Notes: a model not told the origin generated them from the sequence alone. A stretch of DNA of 64,000 nt from Euphorbia lathyris (GCF_963576675.1 NC_088915.1:34067501-34131500); one strand, 5' to 3'. Shown: positions 35,701 through 52,369, numbered from the stretch's first letter. A program made the numbers and translations.

Positions 35701-38700
35701 ATCTAAATTAATCCCTAAAATCTCTCTAATTCTCTGCATATCTATATATAATATAAAACAGTAACCATAGAGCTGAGGTGTCATTTCCTCCATTTTTACT
35801 GATAAAAAACGTAATATAATATATAATATTTTAATTTTAATTATATTATTATATTTATCTATAAAAAGATTATTTTATCCGTACTATATCTAAGAGTTCT
35901 ACATAATTAAAATTAATCCATAAAATCTATCTAATTCTCTCCATATCTATATCTAAAAGTTATACAGAAACTAAATTAATCCCTAAAATCTCTCTAATTC
36001 TCTGCATATCTATATATAATATAAAACAGTAACGATGGAGCTGAGGTGTCACTTCCTCCTTTTTCATTGATAAAAAACATAATATAATATATAATATTTT
36101 AATTTTAATTATATTATTATATTTATCTACAAAAAGATTATTTTATCCGTACTATATCTAAGAGTTCCACAGAATTAAAATTAATCCATAAAATCTATCT
36201 AATTCTCTCCATATCTATATCTCAAAGTTTTACAGAAACTAAATTAATCCCTAAAATCTCTCTAATTCTCTGCATATCTATATATAATATAAAACAGTAA
36301 CGATGGAGCTGAGGTGTCACTTCCTCCTTTTTTATTGATAAAAAATATAATATAATATATAATATTTTAATTTTAATTATATTATTATATTTATCTATAA
36401 AAAGATTATTTTATCCGTACTATATCTAAGAGTTCTACAGAATTAAAATTAATCCATAAAATCTATCTAATTCTCTCCATATCTATATCTGAAAGTTCTA
36501 CAGAAACTAAATTAATCTCTAAAATCTCTCTAATTCTCTGCATATCTATATATAATATAAAACAGTAACGATGGAGCTGAGGTGTCACTTCCTCTTTTTT
36601 TACTGATAAAAAACATAATATAATATATAATATTTTAATTTTAATTATATTATTATATTTATCTATAAAAAAATATTTTATCCGTACTATATCTAAGAGT
36701 TCTACATAATTAAAATTAATCTATAAAATCTCTCTAATTCTCTCCATATCTATATCTAAAAGTTCTACAGAATCTAAATTAATCCCTAAAATCTCTCTAA
36801 TTCTCTTCATTACTATATATAATATAAAACAATAACGATAGAGCTGAGGTGTCACTTCCTCATTTTTTACTGATAAAAAACATAATATAATATATAATAT
36901 TTTAATTTTAATTATATTATTATATTTATCTACAAAAAGATTATTTTATCCGTACTATATCTAAGAGTTCTACAGAATTTAAATTAATCACTAAAATCTC
37001 TCTAATTCTCTGCATATCTATATCTAAAAGTTTTACAGAATCTAAATTAATCCCTAAAATCTCTCTAATTCTCTGCATATCTATATATAATATAAAACAG
37101 TAACGATGGAGCTGAGGTGTCATTTCCTCCATTTTTACTGATAAAAAACGTAATATAATATATAATATTTTAATTTTAATTATATTATTATATTTATCTA
37201 TAAAAAGATTATTTTATCCGTAATATATCTAAGAGTTCTACAGAATTTAAATTAATCACTAAAATCTCTCTAATTCTCTGCATATCTATATCTAAAAGTT
37301 CTACAGAATCTAAATTAATCCCTAAAATCTCTCTAATTCTCTGCATATCTATATATAATATAAAACAGTAACGATGGAGCTGAGGTGTCATTTCCTCCAT
37401 TTTTACTGATAAAAAACGTAATATAATATATAATATTTTAATTTAATTATATTATTATATTTATCTATAAAAAGATTATTTTATCCGTACTATATCTAAG
37501 AGTTCTACATAATTAAAATTAATCCATAAAATCTATCTAATTCTCTCCATATCTATATCTAAAAGTTATACAGAAACTAAATTAATCCCTAAAATCTCTC
37601 TAATTCTCTGCATATCTATATATAATATAAAACAGTAACGATGGAGCTGAGGTGTCACTTCCTCCTTTTTCATTGATAAAAAACATAATATAATATATAA
37701 TATTTTTATTTTAATTATATTATTATATTTATCTACAAAAAGATTATTTTATCCGTACTACATCTAAGAGTTCCACAGAATTAAAATTAATCCATAAAAT
37801 CTATCTAATTCTCTCCATATCTTTATCTAAAAGTTGTACAGAATCTAAATTAATCCCTAAAATCTCTCTAATTCTCTGCATATCTATATATAATATAAAA
37901 CAGTAACGATGGAGCTGAGGTGTCACTTCCTCCTTTTTTATTGATAAAAAATATAATATAATATATAATATTTTAATTTTAATTATATTATTATATTTAT
38001 CTATAAAAAGATTATTTTATCCGTACTATATCTAAGAGTTCTACAGAATTAAAATTAATCCGTAAAATCTATCTAATTCTCTCCATATCTATATCTGAAA
38101 GTTCTACAGAAACTAAATTAATCCCTAAAATCTCTCTAATTCTCTACATATCTATATATAATATAAAACAGTAACGATGGAGCTGAGGTGTCACTTCCTC
38201 TTTTTTTACTGATAAAAAACATAATATAATATATAATATTTTAATTTTAATTATATTATTATATTTATCTATAAAAAATTATTTTATCCGTACTATATCT
38301 AAGAGTTCTACAGAATTAAAATTAATCCATAAAATCTATCTAATTCTCTGCATATCTATATATAATATAAAACAGTAACAATGGAGCTGAGGTGTCACTT
38401 CCTCCTTTTTTATTGATAAAAAATATAATATAATATATAATATTTTAATTTTAATTATATTATTATATTTATCTATAAAAAGATTATTTTATCCGTACTA
38501 TATCTAAGAGTTCTACATAATTAAAATTAATCCATAAAATCTATCTAATTCTCTCCATATCTATATCTGAAAGTTCTATAGAAACTAAATTAATCCCTAA
38601 AATCTATCTAATTCTCTGCATATCTATATATAATATAAAACAGTAACAATGGAGCTGAGGTGTCACTTCCTCCTTTTTTATTGATAAAAAATATAATATA

Positions 38701-41329
38701 ATATATAATATTTTAATTTTAATTATATTATTATATTTATCTATAAAAAGATTATTTTATCCGTACTATATCTAAGAGTTCTACAGAATTAAAATTAATC
38801 CGTAAAATCTATCTAATTCTCTCCATATCTATATCTGAAAGTTCTACAGAAACTAAATTAATCCCTAAAATCTCTCTAATTCTCTACATATCTATATATA
38901 ATATAAAACAGTAACGATGGAGCTGAGGTGTCACTTCCTCTTTTTTTACTGATAAAAAACATAATATAATATATAATATTTTAATTTTAATTATATTATT
39001 ATATTTATCTATAAAAAATTATTTTATCCGTACTATATCTAAGAGTTCTACAGAATTAAAATTAATCCATAAAATCTATCTAATTCTCTGCATATCTATA
39101 TATAATATAAAACAGTAACAATGGAGCTGAGGTGTCACTTCCTCCTTTTTTATTGATAAAAAATATAATATAATATATAATATTTTAATTTTAATTATAT
39201 TATTATATTTATCTATAAAAAGATTATTTTATCCGTACTATATCTAAGAGTTCTACATAATTAAAATTAATCCATAAAATCTATCTAATTCTCTCCATAT
39301 CTATATCTGAAAGTTCTATATAAACTAAATTAATCCCTAAAATCTATCTAATTCTCTGCATATCTATATATAATATAAAACAGTAACAATGGAGCTGAGG
39401 TGTCACTTCCTCCTTTTTTATTGATAAAAAATATAATATAATATATAATATTTTAATTTTAATTATATTATTATATTTATCTATAAAAAGATTATTTTAT
39501 CCGTACTATATCTAAGAGTTCTACAGAATTAAAATTAATCCATAAAATCTATCTAATTCTCTCCATATCTATATCTGAAAGTTCTACAGAAACTAAATTA
39601 ATCCCTAAAATCTCTCTAATTCTCTGCATATCTATATATAATATAAAACAGTAACAATGGAGCTGAGGTGTCACTTCCTCCTTTTTTATTGATAAAAAAT
39701 ATAATATAATATATAATATTTTAATTTTAATTATATTATTATATTTATCTATAAAAAGATTATTTTATCCGTACTATATCTAAGAGTTCTACAGAATTAA
39801 AATTAATCCATAAAATCTATCTAATTCTCTCCATATCTATATCTGAAAGTTCTACAGAAACTAAATTAATCCCTAAAATCTCTCTAATTCTCTGCATATC
39901 TATATATAATATAAAACAGTAACAATGGAGCTGAGGTGTCACTTCCTCCTTTTTTATTGATAAAAAATATAATATAATATATAATATTTTAATTTTAATT
40001 ATATTATTATATTTATCTATAAAAAGATTATTTTATCCGTACTATATCTAAGAGTTCTACAGAATTAAAATTAATCCATAAAATCTATCTAATTCTCTCC
40101 ATATCTATATCTGAAAGTTCTACAGAAACTAAATTAATCCCTAAAATCTCTCTAATTCTCTGCATATCTATATATAATATAAAACAGTAACGATGGAGCT
40201 GAGGTGTCACTTCCTCTTTTTTTACTGATAAAAAACATAAAATAATATATAATATTTTAATTTTAATTATATTATTATATTTATCTATAAAAAATTATTT
40301 TAACAGTACTATATCTAAGAGTTCTACAGAATTAAAATTAATCCATAAAATCTCTCTAATTCTCTCCATATCTATATCTAAAAGTTCTACAGAATCTAAA
40401 TTAATCCCTAAAATCTCTCTAATTCTCTGCATATCTATATATAATATAAAACAGTAACAACAGAGCTGAGGTGTCACTTACTCATTTTTTACTGATAAAA
40501 AACATAATATAATATATAATATTTGAATTTTAATTATATTATTATATTTATCTACAAAAAGATTATTTTATCCGTACTATATCTAAGAGTTCTACAGAAT
40601 TTAAATTAATCGCTAAAATCACTCTAATTCTCTGCATATCTATATCTAAAAGTTCTACAGAATCTAAATTAATCCCAAAAATCTCTCTAATTCTCTGCAT
40701 ATCTGTATATAATATAAAACAGTAACGATTGAGCTGATGTGTCACTTCCTCATTTTTTACTGATAAAAAACATAATATAATATATAATATTTTAATTTTA
40801 ATTATATTATTATATTTATCTACAAAAAGATTATTTTATCCGTACTATATCTAAGAGTTCTACAGAATTTAAATTAATCACTAAAATCTCTCTAATTCAC
40901 TGCATATCTATATCTAAAAGTTTTACAAAATCTAAATTAATCCCTAAAATCTCTCTAATTCTCTGCATATCTATATATAATATAAAACAGTAACGATGGA
41001 GCTGAGGTGTCACTTCCTCTTTTTTTACTGATAAAAAACATAAAATAATATATAATATTTTAATTTTAATTATATTATTATATTTATCTATAAAAAAATT
41101 ATTTTAACCGTACTATATCTAAGAGTTCTACAGAATTAAAATTAATCCATAAAATCTCTCTAATTCTCTCCATATCTATATCTAAAAGTTCTACAGAAAC
41201 TAAATTAATCCCTAAAATCTCTCTAATTCTCTGCATATCTATATATAATATAAAACAGTAACGATGGAGCTGAGGTGTCACTTCCTCTTTTTTTACTGAT
41301 AAAAAACATAAAATAATATATAATATTTT

Positions 41330-43610
41330 AATTTTAATTATATTATTATATTTATCTATAAAAAATTATTTTAACCGTACTATATCTAAGAGTTCTACAG
41401 AATTAAAATTAATCCATAAAATCTCTCTAATTCTCTCCATATCTATATCTAAAAGTTCTACAGAATCTAAATTAATCCCTAAAATCTCTCTAATTCTCTG
41501 CATATCTATATATAATATAAAATAGTAACAATAGAGCTGATGTGTCACTTACTCATTTTTTACTGATAAAAAACATAATATAATATATAATATTTGAATT
41601 TTAATTATATTATTATATTTATCTACAAAAAGATTATTTTATCCGTACTATATCTAAGAGTTCTACAGAATTTAAATTAATCGCTAAAATCACTCTAATT
41701 CTCTGCATATCTATATCTAAAAGTTCTACAGAATCTAAATTAATCCCAAAAATCTCTCTAATTCTCTGCATATCTGTATATAATATAAAACAGTAACGAT
41801 TGAGCTGATGTGTCACTTCCTCATTTTTTACTGATAAAAAACATAATATAATATATAATATTTTAATTTTAACTATATTATTATATTTATCTATAAAAAG
41901 ATTATTTTATCCGTACTATATCTAAGAGTTCTACAGAATTTAAATTAATCACTAAAATCTCTCTAATTCTCTGCATATCTATATCTAAAAGTTTTACAGA
42001 ATCTAAATTAATCCCTAAAATCTCTCTAATTCTCTGCATATGTATATATAATATAAAACAGTAACGATGGAGCTGAGGTGTCATTTCCTCCATTTTTACT
42101 GATAAAAAACGTAATATAATATATAATATTTTAATTTTAATTATATTATTATATTTATCTATAAAAAGATTATTTTATCCGTACTATATCTAAGAGTTCT
42201 ACATAATTAAAATTAATCCATAAAATCTATCTAATTCTCTCCATATCTATATCTGAAAGTTCTACAGAAACTAAATTAATCCCTAAAATCTCTCTAATTC
42301 TCTGCATATCTATATATAATATAAAACAGTAACGATGGAGCTGAGGTGTCACTTCCTCTTTTTTTACTGATAAAAACATAATATAATATATAATATTTTT
42401 ATTTTAATTATATTATTATATTTATCTATAAAAAATTATTTTATCCGTACTATATCTAAGAGTTCTACAGAATTAAAATTAATCCATAAAATCTATCTAA
42501 TTCTCTGCATATCTATATATAATATAAAACAGTAACAATGGAGCTGAGGTGTCACTTCCTCCTTTTTTATTGATAAAAAATATAATATAATATATAATAT
42601 TTTAATTTTAATTATATTATTATATTCATCTATAAAAAATTATTTTATCTGTACTATATCTAAGAGTTCTACAGAATTAAAATTAATCCATAAAATCTAT
42701 CTAATTCTCTGCATATCTATATATAATATAAAACAGTAACAATGGAGCTGAAGTGTCACTTCCTCCTTTTTTATTGATAAAAAATATAATATAATATATA
42801 ATATTTTAATTTTAATTATATTATTATATTTATCTATAAAAAGATTATTTTATCCGTACTATATCTAAGAGTTCTACAGAATTAAAATTAATCCATAAAA
42901 TCTATCTAATTCTCTCCATATCTATATCTGAAAGTTCTATAGAAACTAAATTAATCCCTAAAATCTCTCTAATTCTCTGCATATCTATATATAATATAAA
43001 ACAGTAACAATGGAGCTGAGGTGTCACTTTCTCCTTTTTTATTGATAAAAAATATAATATAATATATAATATTTTAATTTTAATTATATTATTATATTTA
43101 TCTATAAAAAGATTATTTTATCCGTACTATATCTAAGAGTTCTACAGAATTAAAATTAATCCATAAAATCTATCTAATTCTCTCCATATCTATATCTGAA
43201 AGTTCTACAGAAACTAAATTAATCCCTAAAATCTCTCTAATTCTCTGCATATCTATATATAATATAAAACAGTAACGATGGAGCTGAGGTGTCACTTCCT
43301 CTTTTTTTACTGATAAAAAACATAAAATAATATATAATATTGTAATTTTAATTATATTATTATATTTATCTATAAAAAATTATTTTAACCGTACTATATC
43401 TAAGAGTTCTACAGAATTAAAATTAATCCATAAAATCTCTCTAATTCTCTCCATATCTATATCTAAAAGTTCTAGAGAATCTAAATTAATCCCTAAAATC
43501 TCTCTAATTCTCTGCATATCTATATATAATATAAAACAGTAACAACAGAGCTGAGGTGTCACTTACTCATTTTTTACTGATAAAAAACATAATATAATAT
43601 ATAATATTTT
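41330..43610. repeat. 2281-bp higher-order unit, copy 1
   Basis: Nine monomers (seven full, two short). Every variant checked recurs 2281 bp downstream, including the ATGTATATATA variant at 42040, the TATTCATC variant near 42625 and the TTCTAGAGAA variant near 43470. Edges are approximate. Confidence 0.88.
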
Positions 43611-45891
43611 AATTTTAATTATATTATTATATTTATCTATAAAAAATTATTTTAACCGTACTATATCTAAGAGTTCTACAGAATTAAAATTAATCCATAA
43701 AATCTCTCTAATTCTCTCCATATCTATATCTAAAAGTTCTACAGAATCTAAATTAATCCCTAAAATCTCTCTAATTCTCTGCATATCTATATATAATATA
43801 AAATAGTAACAATAGAGCTGATGTGTCACTTACTCATTTTTTACTGATAAAAAACATAATATAATATATAATATTTGAATTTTAATTATATTATTATATT
43901 TATCTACAAAAAGATTATTTTATCCGTACTATATCTAAGAGTTCTACAGAATTTAAATTAATCGCTAAAATCACTCTAATTCTCTGCATATCTATATCTA
44001 AAAGTTCTACAGAATCTAAATTAATCCCAAAAATCTCTCTAATTCTCTGCATATCTGTATATAATATAAAACAGTAACGATTGAGCTGATGTGTCACTTC
44101 CTCATTTTTTACTGATAAAAAACATAATATAATATATAATATTTTAATTTTAACTATATTATTATATTTATCTATAAAAAGATTATTTTATCCGTACTAT
44201 ATCTAAGAGTTCTACAGAATTTAAATTAATCACTAAAATCTCTCTAATTCTCTGCATATCTATATCTAAAAGTTTTACAGAATCTAAATTAATCCCTAAA
44301 ATCTCTCTAATTCTCTGCATATGTATATATAATATAAAACAGTAACGATGGAGCTGAGGTGTCATTTCCTCCATTTTTACTGATAAAAAACGTAATATAA
44401 TATATAATATTTTAATTTTAATTATATTATTATATTTATCTATAAAAAGATTATTTTATCCGTACTATATCTAAGAGTTCTACATAATTAAAATTAATCC
44501 ATAAAATCTATCTAATTCTCTCCATATCTATATCTGAAAGTTCTACAGAAACTAAATTAATCCCTAAAATCTCTCTAATTCTCTGCATATCTATATATAA
44601 TATAAAACAGTAACGATGGAGCTGAGGTGTCACTTCCTCTTTTTTTACTGATAAAAACATAATATAATATATAATATTTTTATTTTAATTATATTATTAT
44701 ATTTATCTATAAAAAATTATTTTATCCGTACTATATCTAAGAGTTCTACAGAATTAAAATTAATCCATAAAATCTATCTAATTCTCTGCATATCTATATA
44801 TAATATAAAACAGTAACAATGGAGCTGAGGTGTCACTTCCTCCTTTTTTATTGATAAAAAATATAATATAATATATAATATTTTAATTTTAATTATATTA
44901 TTATATTCATCTATAAAAAATTATTTTATCTGTACTATATCTAAGAGTTCTACAGAATTAAAATTAATCCATAAAATCTATCTAATTCTCTGCATATCTA
45001 TATATAATATAAAACAGTAACAATGGAGCTGAAGTGTCACTTCCTCCTTTTTTATTGATAAAAAATATAATATAATATATAATATTTTAATTTTAATTAT
45101 ATTATTATATTTATCTATAAAAAGATTATTTTATCCGTACTATATCTAAGAGTTCTACAGAATTAAAATTAATCCATAAAATCTATCTAATTCTCTCCAT
45201 ATCTATATCTGAAAGTTCTATAGAAACTAAATTAATCCCTAAAATCTCTCTAATTCTCTGCATATCTATATATAATATAAAACAGTAACAATGGAGCTGA
45301 GGTGTCACTTTCTCCTTTTTTATTGATAAAAAATATAATATAATATATAATATTTTAATTTTAATTATATTATTATATTTATCTATAAAAAGATTATTTT
45401 ATCCGTACTATATCTAAGAGTTCTACAGAATTAAAATTAATCCATAAAATCTATCTAATTCTCTCCATATCTATATCTGAAAGTTCTACAGAAACTAAAT
45501 TAATCCCTAAAATCTCTCTAATTCTCTGCATATCTATATATAATATAAAACAGTAACGATGGAGCTGAGGTGTCACTTCCTCTTTTTTTACTGATAAAAA
45601 ACATAAAATAATATATAATATTGTAATTTTAATTATATTATTATATTTATCTATAAAAAATTATTTTAACCGTACTATATCTAAGAGTTCTACAGAATTA
45701 AAATTAATCCATAAAATCTCTCTAATTCTCTCCATATCTATATCTAAAAGTTCTAGAGAATCTAAATTAATCCCTAAAATCTCTCTAATTCTCTGCATAT
45801 CTATATATAATATAAAACAGTAACAACAGAGCTGAGGTGTCACTTACTCATTTTTTACTGATAAAAAACATAATATAATATATAATATTTG
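43611..45891. repeat. 2281-bp higher-order unit, copy 2
   Basis: Directly follows copy 1 and appears identical over the stretches compared. The match ends in the AT block near 45890. Confidence 0.88.
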
Positions 45892-48800
45892 AATTTTAAT
45901 TATATTATTATATTTATCTACAAAAAGATTATTTTATCCGTACTATATCTAAGAGTTTTACAGAATCTAAATTAATCCCTAAAATCTCTCTAATTCTCTG
46001 CATATCGATATCTAAAAGTTCTACAGAATCTAAATTAATCCCAAAAATCTCTCTAATTCTCTGCATATATGTATATAATATAAAACAGTAACGATTGAGC
46101 TGAGGTGTCACTTCCTCATTTTTTACTGATAAAAAACATAATATAATATATAATATTTTAATTTTAACTATATTATTATATTTATCTATAAAAAGATTAT
46201 TTTATCTGTACTATATCTAAGAGTTCTACAGAATTTAAATTAATCACTAAAATCTCTCTAATTCTCTGCATATCTATATCTAAAAGTTCTACAGAATCTA
46301 AATTAATCCCTAAAATCTCTCTAATTCTCTGCATATCTATATATAATATAAAACAGTAACGATGGAGCTGAGGTGTCATTTCCTCCATTTTTACTGATAA
46401 AAAACGTAATATAATATATAATATTTTAATTTTAATTATATTATTATATTTATCTATAAAAAGATTATTTTATCCGTACTATATCTAAGAGTTCTACATA
46501 ATTAAAATTAATCCATAAAATCTATCTAATTCTCTCCATATCTATATCTAAAAGCTATACAGAAACTAAATTAATCCCTAAAATCTCTCTAATTCTCTGC
46601 ATATCTATATATAATATAAAACAGTAACGATGGAGCTGAGGTGTCACTTCCTCCTTTTTCATTGATAAAAAACATAATATAATATATAATATTTTTATTT
46701 TAATTATATTATTATATTTATCTACAAAAAGATTATTTTATCCGTACTATATCTAAGAGTTCCACAGAATTAAAATTAATCCATAAAATCTATCTAATTC
46801 TCTCCATATCTATATCTCAAAGTTTTACAGAAACTAAATTAATCCCTAAAATCTCTCTAATTCTCTGCATATCTATATATAATATAAAACAGTAACGATG
46901 GAGCTGAGGTGTCACTTCCTCCTTTTTTATTGATAAAAAATATAATATAATATATAATATTTTAATTTTAATTATATTATTATATTTATCTATAAAAAGA
47001 TTATTTTATCCGTACTATATTTAAGAGTTCTACAGAATTAAAATTAATCCGTAAAATCTATCTAATTCTCTCCATATCTATATCTGAAAGTTCTACAGAA
47101 ACTAAATTAATCCCTAAAATCTCTCTAATTCTCTGCATATCTATATATAATATAAAACAGTAACGATGGAGCTGAGGTGTGACTTCCTCTTTTTTTACTG
47201 ATAAAAAACATAATATAATATATAATATTTTAATTTTAATTATATTATTATATTTATCTATAAAAAATTATTTTATCCGTACTATATCTAAGAGTTCTAC
47301 AGAATTAAAATTAATCTATAAAATCTCTCTAATTCTCTCCATATCTATATCTAAAAGTTCTACAGAATCTAAATTAATCCCTAAAATCTCTCTAATTCTC
47401 TTCATTACTATATATAATATAAAACAATAACGATAGAGCTGAGGTGTAACTTCCTCATTTTTTACTGATAAAAAACATAATATAATATATAATATTTTAA
47501 TTTTAATTATATTATTATATTTATCTACAAAAAGATTATTTTATCCGTACTATATCTAAGAGTTCTACAGAATTTAAATTAATCACTAAAATCTCTCTAA
47601 TTCTCTGCATATCTATATCTAAAAGTTTTACAGAATCTAAATTAATCCCTAAAATCTCTCTAATTCTCTGCATATCTATATATAATATAAAACAGTAACG
47701 ATGGAGCTGAGGTGTCATTTCCTCCATTTTTACTGATAAAAAACGTAATATAATATATAATATTTTAATTTTAATTATATTATTATATTTATCTATAAAA
47801 AGATTATTTTATGCGTACTATATCTAAGAGTTCTACAGAATTAAAATTAATCCATAAAATCTATCTAATTCTCTGCATATCTATATATAATATAAAACAG
47901 TAACAATGGAGCTGAGGTGTCACTTCCTCCTTTTTTATTGATAAAAAATATAATATAATATATAATATTTTAATTTTAATTATATTATTATATTTATCTA
48001 TAAAAAGATTATTTTATCCGTACTATATCTAAGAGTTCTACAGAATTAAAATTAATCCATAAAATCTATCTAATTCTCTCCATATCTAGATCTGAAAGTT
48101 CTACAGAAACTAAATTAATCCCTAAAATCTCTCTAATTCTATGCATATCTATATATAATATAAAACAGTAACAATGGAGCTGAGGTGTCACTTCCTCCTT
48201 TTTTATTGATAAAAAATATAATATAATATATAATATTTTAATTTTAATTATATTATTATATTTATCTATAAAAAGATTATTTTATCCGTACTATATCTAA
48301 GAGTTCTACAGAATTAAAATTAATCCATAAAATCTATCTAATTCTCTCCATATCTATATCTGAAAGTTCTACAGAAACTAAATTAATCCCTAAAATCTCT
48401 CTAATTCTCTGCATATCTATATATAATATAAAACAGTAACGATGGAGCTGAGGTGTCACTTCCTCCTTTTTTATTGATAAAAAATATAATATAATATATA
48501 ATATTTTAATTTTAATTATATTATTATATTTATCTATAAAAAGATTATTTTATCCGTACTATATTTAAGAGTTCTACAGAATTAAAATTAATCCGTAAAA
48601 TCTATCTAATTCTCTCCATATCTATATCTGAAAGTTCTACAGAAACTAAATTAATCCCTAAAATCTCTCTAATTCTCTGCATATCTATATATAATATAAA
48701 ACAGTAACGATGGAGCTGAGGTGTGACTTCCTCTTTTTTTACTGATAAAAAACATAATATAATATATAATATTTTAATTTTAATTATATTATTATATTTA

Positions 48801-49499
48801 TCTATAAAAAATTATTTTATCCGTACTATATCTAAGAGTTCTACAGAATTAAAATTAATCTATAAAATCTCTCTAATTCTCTCCATATCTATATCTAAAA
48901 GTTCTACAGAATCTAAATTAATCCCTAAAATCTCTCTAATTCTCTTCATTACTATATATAATATAAAACAACAACGATAGAGCTGAGGTGTCACTTCCTC
49001 ATTTTTTACTGATAAAAAAATATAATATAATATATAATATTTTAATTTTAATTATATTATTATATTTATCTATAAAAAGATTATTTTATCCGTACTATAT
49101 CTAAGAGTTCCACAGAATTAAAATTAATCCATAAAATCTATCTAATTCTCTCCATATCTATATCTGAAAGTTCTACAGAAACTAAATTAATCCCTAAAAT
49201 CTCTCTAATTCTCTGCATATCTATATATAATATAAAACAGTAACGATGGAGCTGAGGTGTCATTTCCTCCATTTTTACTGATAAAAAACGTAATATAATA
49301 TATAATATTTTAATTTTAATTATATTATTATATTTATCTATAAAAAGATTATTTTATCCGTACTATATCTAAGAGTTCTACATAATTAAAATTAATCCAT
49401 AAAATCTATCTAATTCTCTCCATATCTATATCTAAAAGTTATACAGAAACTAAATTAATCCCTAAAATCTCTCTAATTCTCTGCATATCTATATATAAT

Positions 49500-51640
49500 A
49501 TAAAACAGTAACGATGGAGCTGAGGTGTCACTTTCTCCTTTTTCATTGATAAAAACATAATATAATATATAATATTTTAATTTTAATTATATTATTATAT
49601 TTATCTACAAAAAGATTATTTTATCCGTACTATATCTAAGAGTTCCACAGAATTAAAATTAATCCATAAAATCTATCTAATTCTCTCCATATCTATATCT
49701 CAAAGTTTTACAGAAACTAAATTAATCCCTAAAATCTCTCTAATTCTCTGCATATCTATATATAATATAAAATAGTAACGATGGAGCTGAGGTGTCACTT
49801 CCTCCTTTTTTATTGATAAAAAATATAATATAATATATAATATTTTAATTTTAATTATATTATTATATTTATCTATAAAAAGATTATTTTATCCGTACTA
49901 TATCTAAGAGTTCCACAGAATTAAAATTAATCCATAAAATCTATCTAATTCTCTCCATATCTATATCTGAAAGTTCTACAGAAACTAAATTAATCACTAA
50001 AATCTCTCTAATTCTCTGAATATCTATATATAATATAAAACAGTAACGATGGAGCTTAGGTGTCATTTCCTCCATTTTTACTGATAAAAAACGTAATATA
50101 TTATATAATATTTTAATTTTAATTATATTATTATATTTATCTATAAAAAGATTATTTTATCCGTACTATATCTAAGAGTTCTACATAATTAAAATTAATC
50201 CATAAAATCTATCTAATTCTCTCCATATCTATATCTCAAAGTTTTACAGAAACTAAATTAATCCCTAAAATCTCTCTAATTCTCTGCATATCTATATATA
50301 ATATAAAACAGTAACGATGGAGCTGAGGTGTCACTTCCTCCTTTTTCATTGATAAAAAACATAATATAATATATAATATGTTTATTTTAATTATATTATT
50401 ATATTTATCTACAAAAAGATTATTTTATCCGTACTATATCTAAGAGTTCCACAGAATTAAAATTAATCCATAAAATCTATCTAATTCTCTCCATATCTAT
50501 ATCTAAAAGTTATACAGAAACTAAATTAATCCCTAAAATCTCTCTAATTCTCTGCATATCTATATATAATATAAAACAGTAACGATGGAGCTGAGGTGTC
50601 ACTTTCTCCTTTTTCATTGATAAAAACATAATATAATATATAATATTTTAATTTTAATTATATTATTATATTTATCTACAAAAAGATTATTTTATCCGTA
50701 CTATATCTAAGAGTTCCACAGAATTAAAATTAATCCATAAAATCTATCTAATTCTCTCCATATCTATATCTCAAAGTTTTACAGAAACTAAATTAATCCC
50801 TAAAATCTCTCTAATTCTCTGCATATCTATATATAATATAAAATAGTAACGATGGAGCTGAGGTGTCACTTCCTCCTTTTTTATTGATAAAAAATATAAT
50901 ATAATATATAATATTTTAATTTTAATTATATTATTATATTTATCTATAAAAAGATTATTTTATCCGTACTATATCTAAGAGTTCCACAGAATTAAAATTA
51001 ATCCATAAAATCTATCTAATTCTCTCCATATCTATATCTGAAAGTTCTACAGAAACTAAATTAATCACTAAAATCTCTCTAATTCTCTGAATATCTATAT
51101 ATAATATAAAACAGTAACGATGGAGCTGAGGTGTCATTTCCTCCATTTTTACTGATAAAAAACGTAATATATTATATAATATTTTAATTTTAATTATATT
51201 ATTATATTTATCTATAAAAAGATTATTTTATCCGTACTATATCTAAGAGTTCTACATAATTAAAATTAATCCATAAAATCTATCTAATTCTCTCCATATC
51301 TATATCTCAAAGTTTTACAGAAACTAAATTAATCCCTAAAATCTCTCTAATTCTCTGCATATCTATATATAATATAAAACAGTAACGATGGAGCTGAGGT
51401 GTCACTTCCTCCTTTTTCATTGATAAAAAACATAATATAATATATAATATGTTTATTTTAATTATATTATTATATTTATCTACAAAAAGATTATTTTATC
51501 CGTACTATATCTAAGAGTTCTACATAATTAAAATTAATCCATAAAATCTATCTAATTCTCTCCATATCTATATCTCAAAGTTTTACAGAAACTAAATTAA
51601 TCCCTAAAATCTCTCTAATTCTCTGCATATCTATATATAA
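49500..51640. repeat. four-monomer (~1071 bp) tandem duplication
   Basis: Rare variants recur about 1071 bp apart: CACTTTCTCC at ~49530 and ~50602, AATAGTAACG at 49771 and 50842, and GTAATATATTATA at ~50095 and ~51166. Confidence 0.75.
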
Positions 51641-52369
51641 TATAAAACAGTAACGATGGAGCTGAGGTGTCACTTCCTCCTTTTTTATTGATAAAAAACA
51701 TAATATAATATATAATATTTTAATTTTAATTATATTATTATATTTATCTATAAAAAGATTATTTTATCCGTACTATATTTAAGAGTTCTACAGAATTAAA
51801 ATTAATCCGTAAAATCTATCTAATTCTCTCCATATCTATATCTGAAAGTTCTACAGAAACTAAATTAATCCCTAAAATCTCTCTAATTCTCTGCATATCT
51901 ATATATAATATAAAACAGTAACGATGGAGCTGAGGTGTGACTTCCTCTTTTTTTACTGATAAAAAACATAATATAATATATAATATTTTAATTTTAATTA
52001 TATTATTATATTTATCTATAAAAAATTATTTTATCCGTACTATATCTAAGAGTTCTACAGAATTAAAATTAATCTATAAAATCTCTTTAATTCTCTCCAT
52101 ATCTATATCTAAAAGTTCTACAGAATCTAAATTAATCCCTAAAATCTCTCTAATTCTCTTCATTACTATATATAATATAAAACAATAACGATAGAGCTGG
52201 GGTGTCACTTCCTCATTTTTTACTGATAAAAAACATAATATAATATATAATATTTTAATTTTAATTATATTATTATATTTATCTACAAAAAGATTATTTT
52301 ATCCGTACTATATCTAACAGTTCTACAGAATTTAAATTAATCACTAAAATCTCTCTAATTCTCAGCATA

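Noticed and set aside
47179..52188. Plus-strand 83-85-codon open frames in the satellite
   Set aside because: They occur only in one variant class and are copied by segmental duplication; low-complexity composition.
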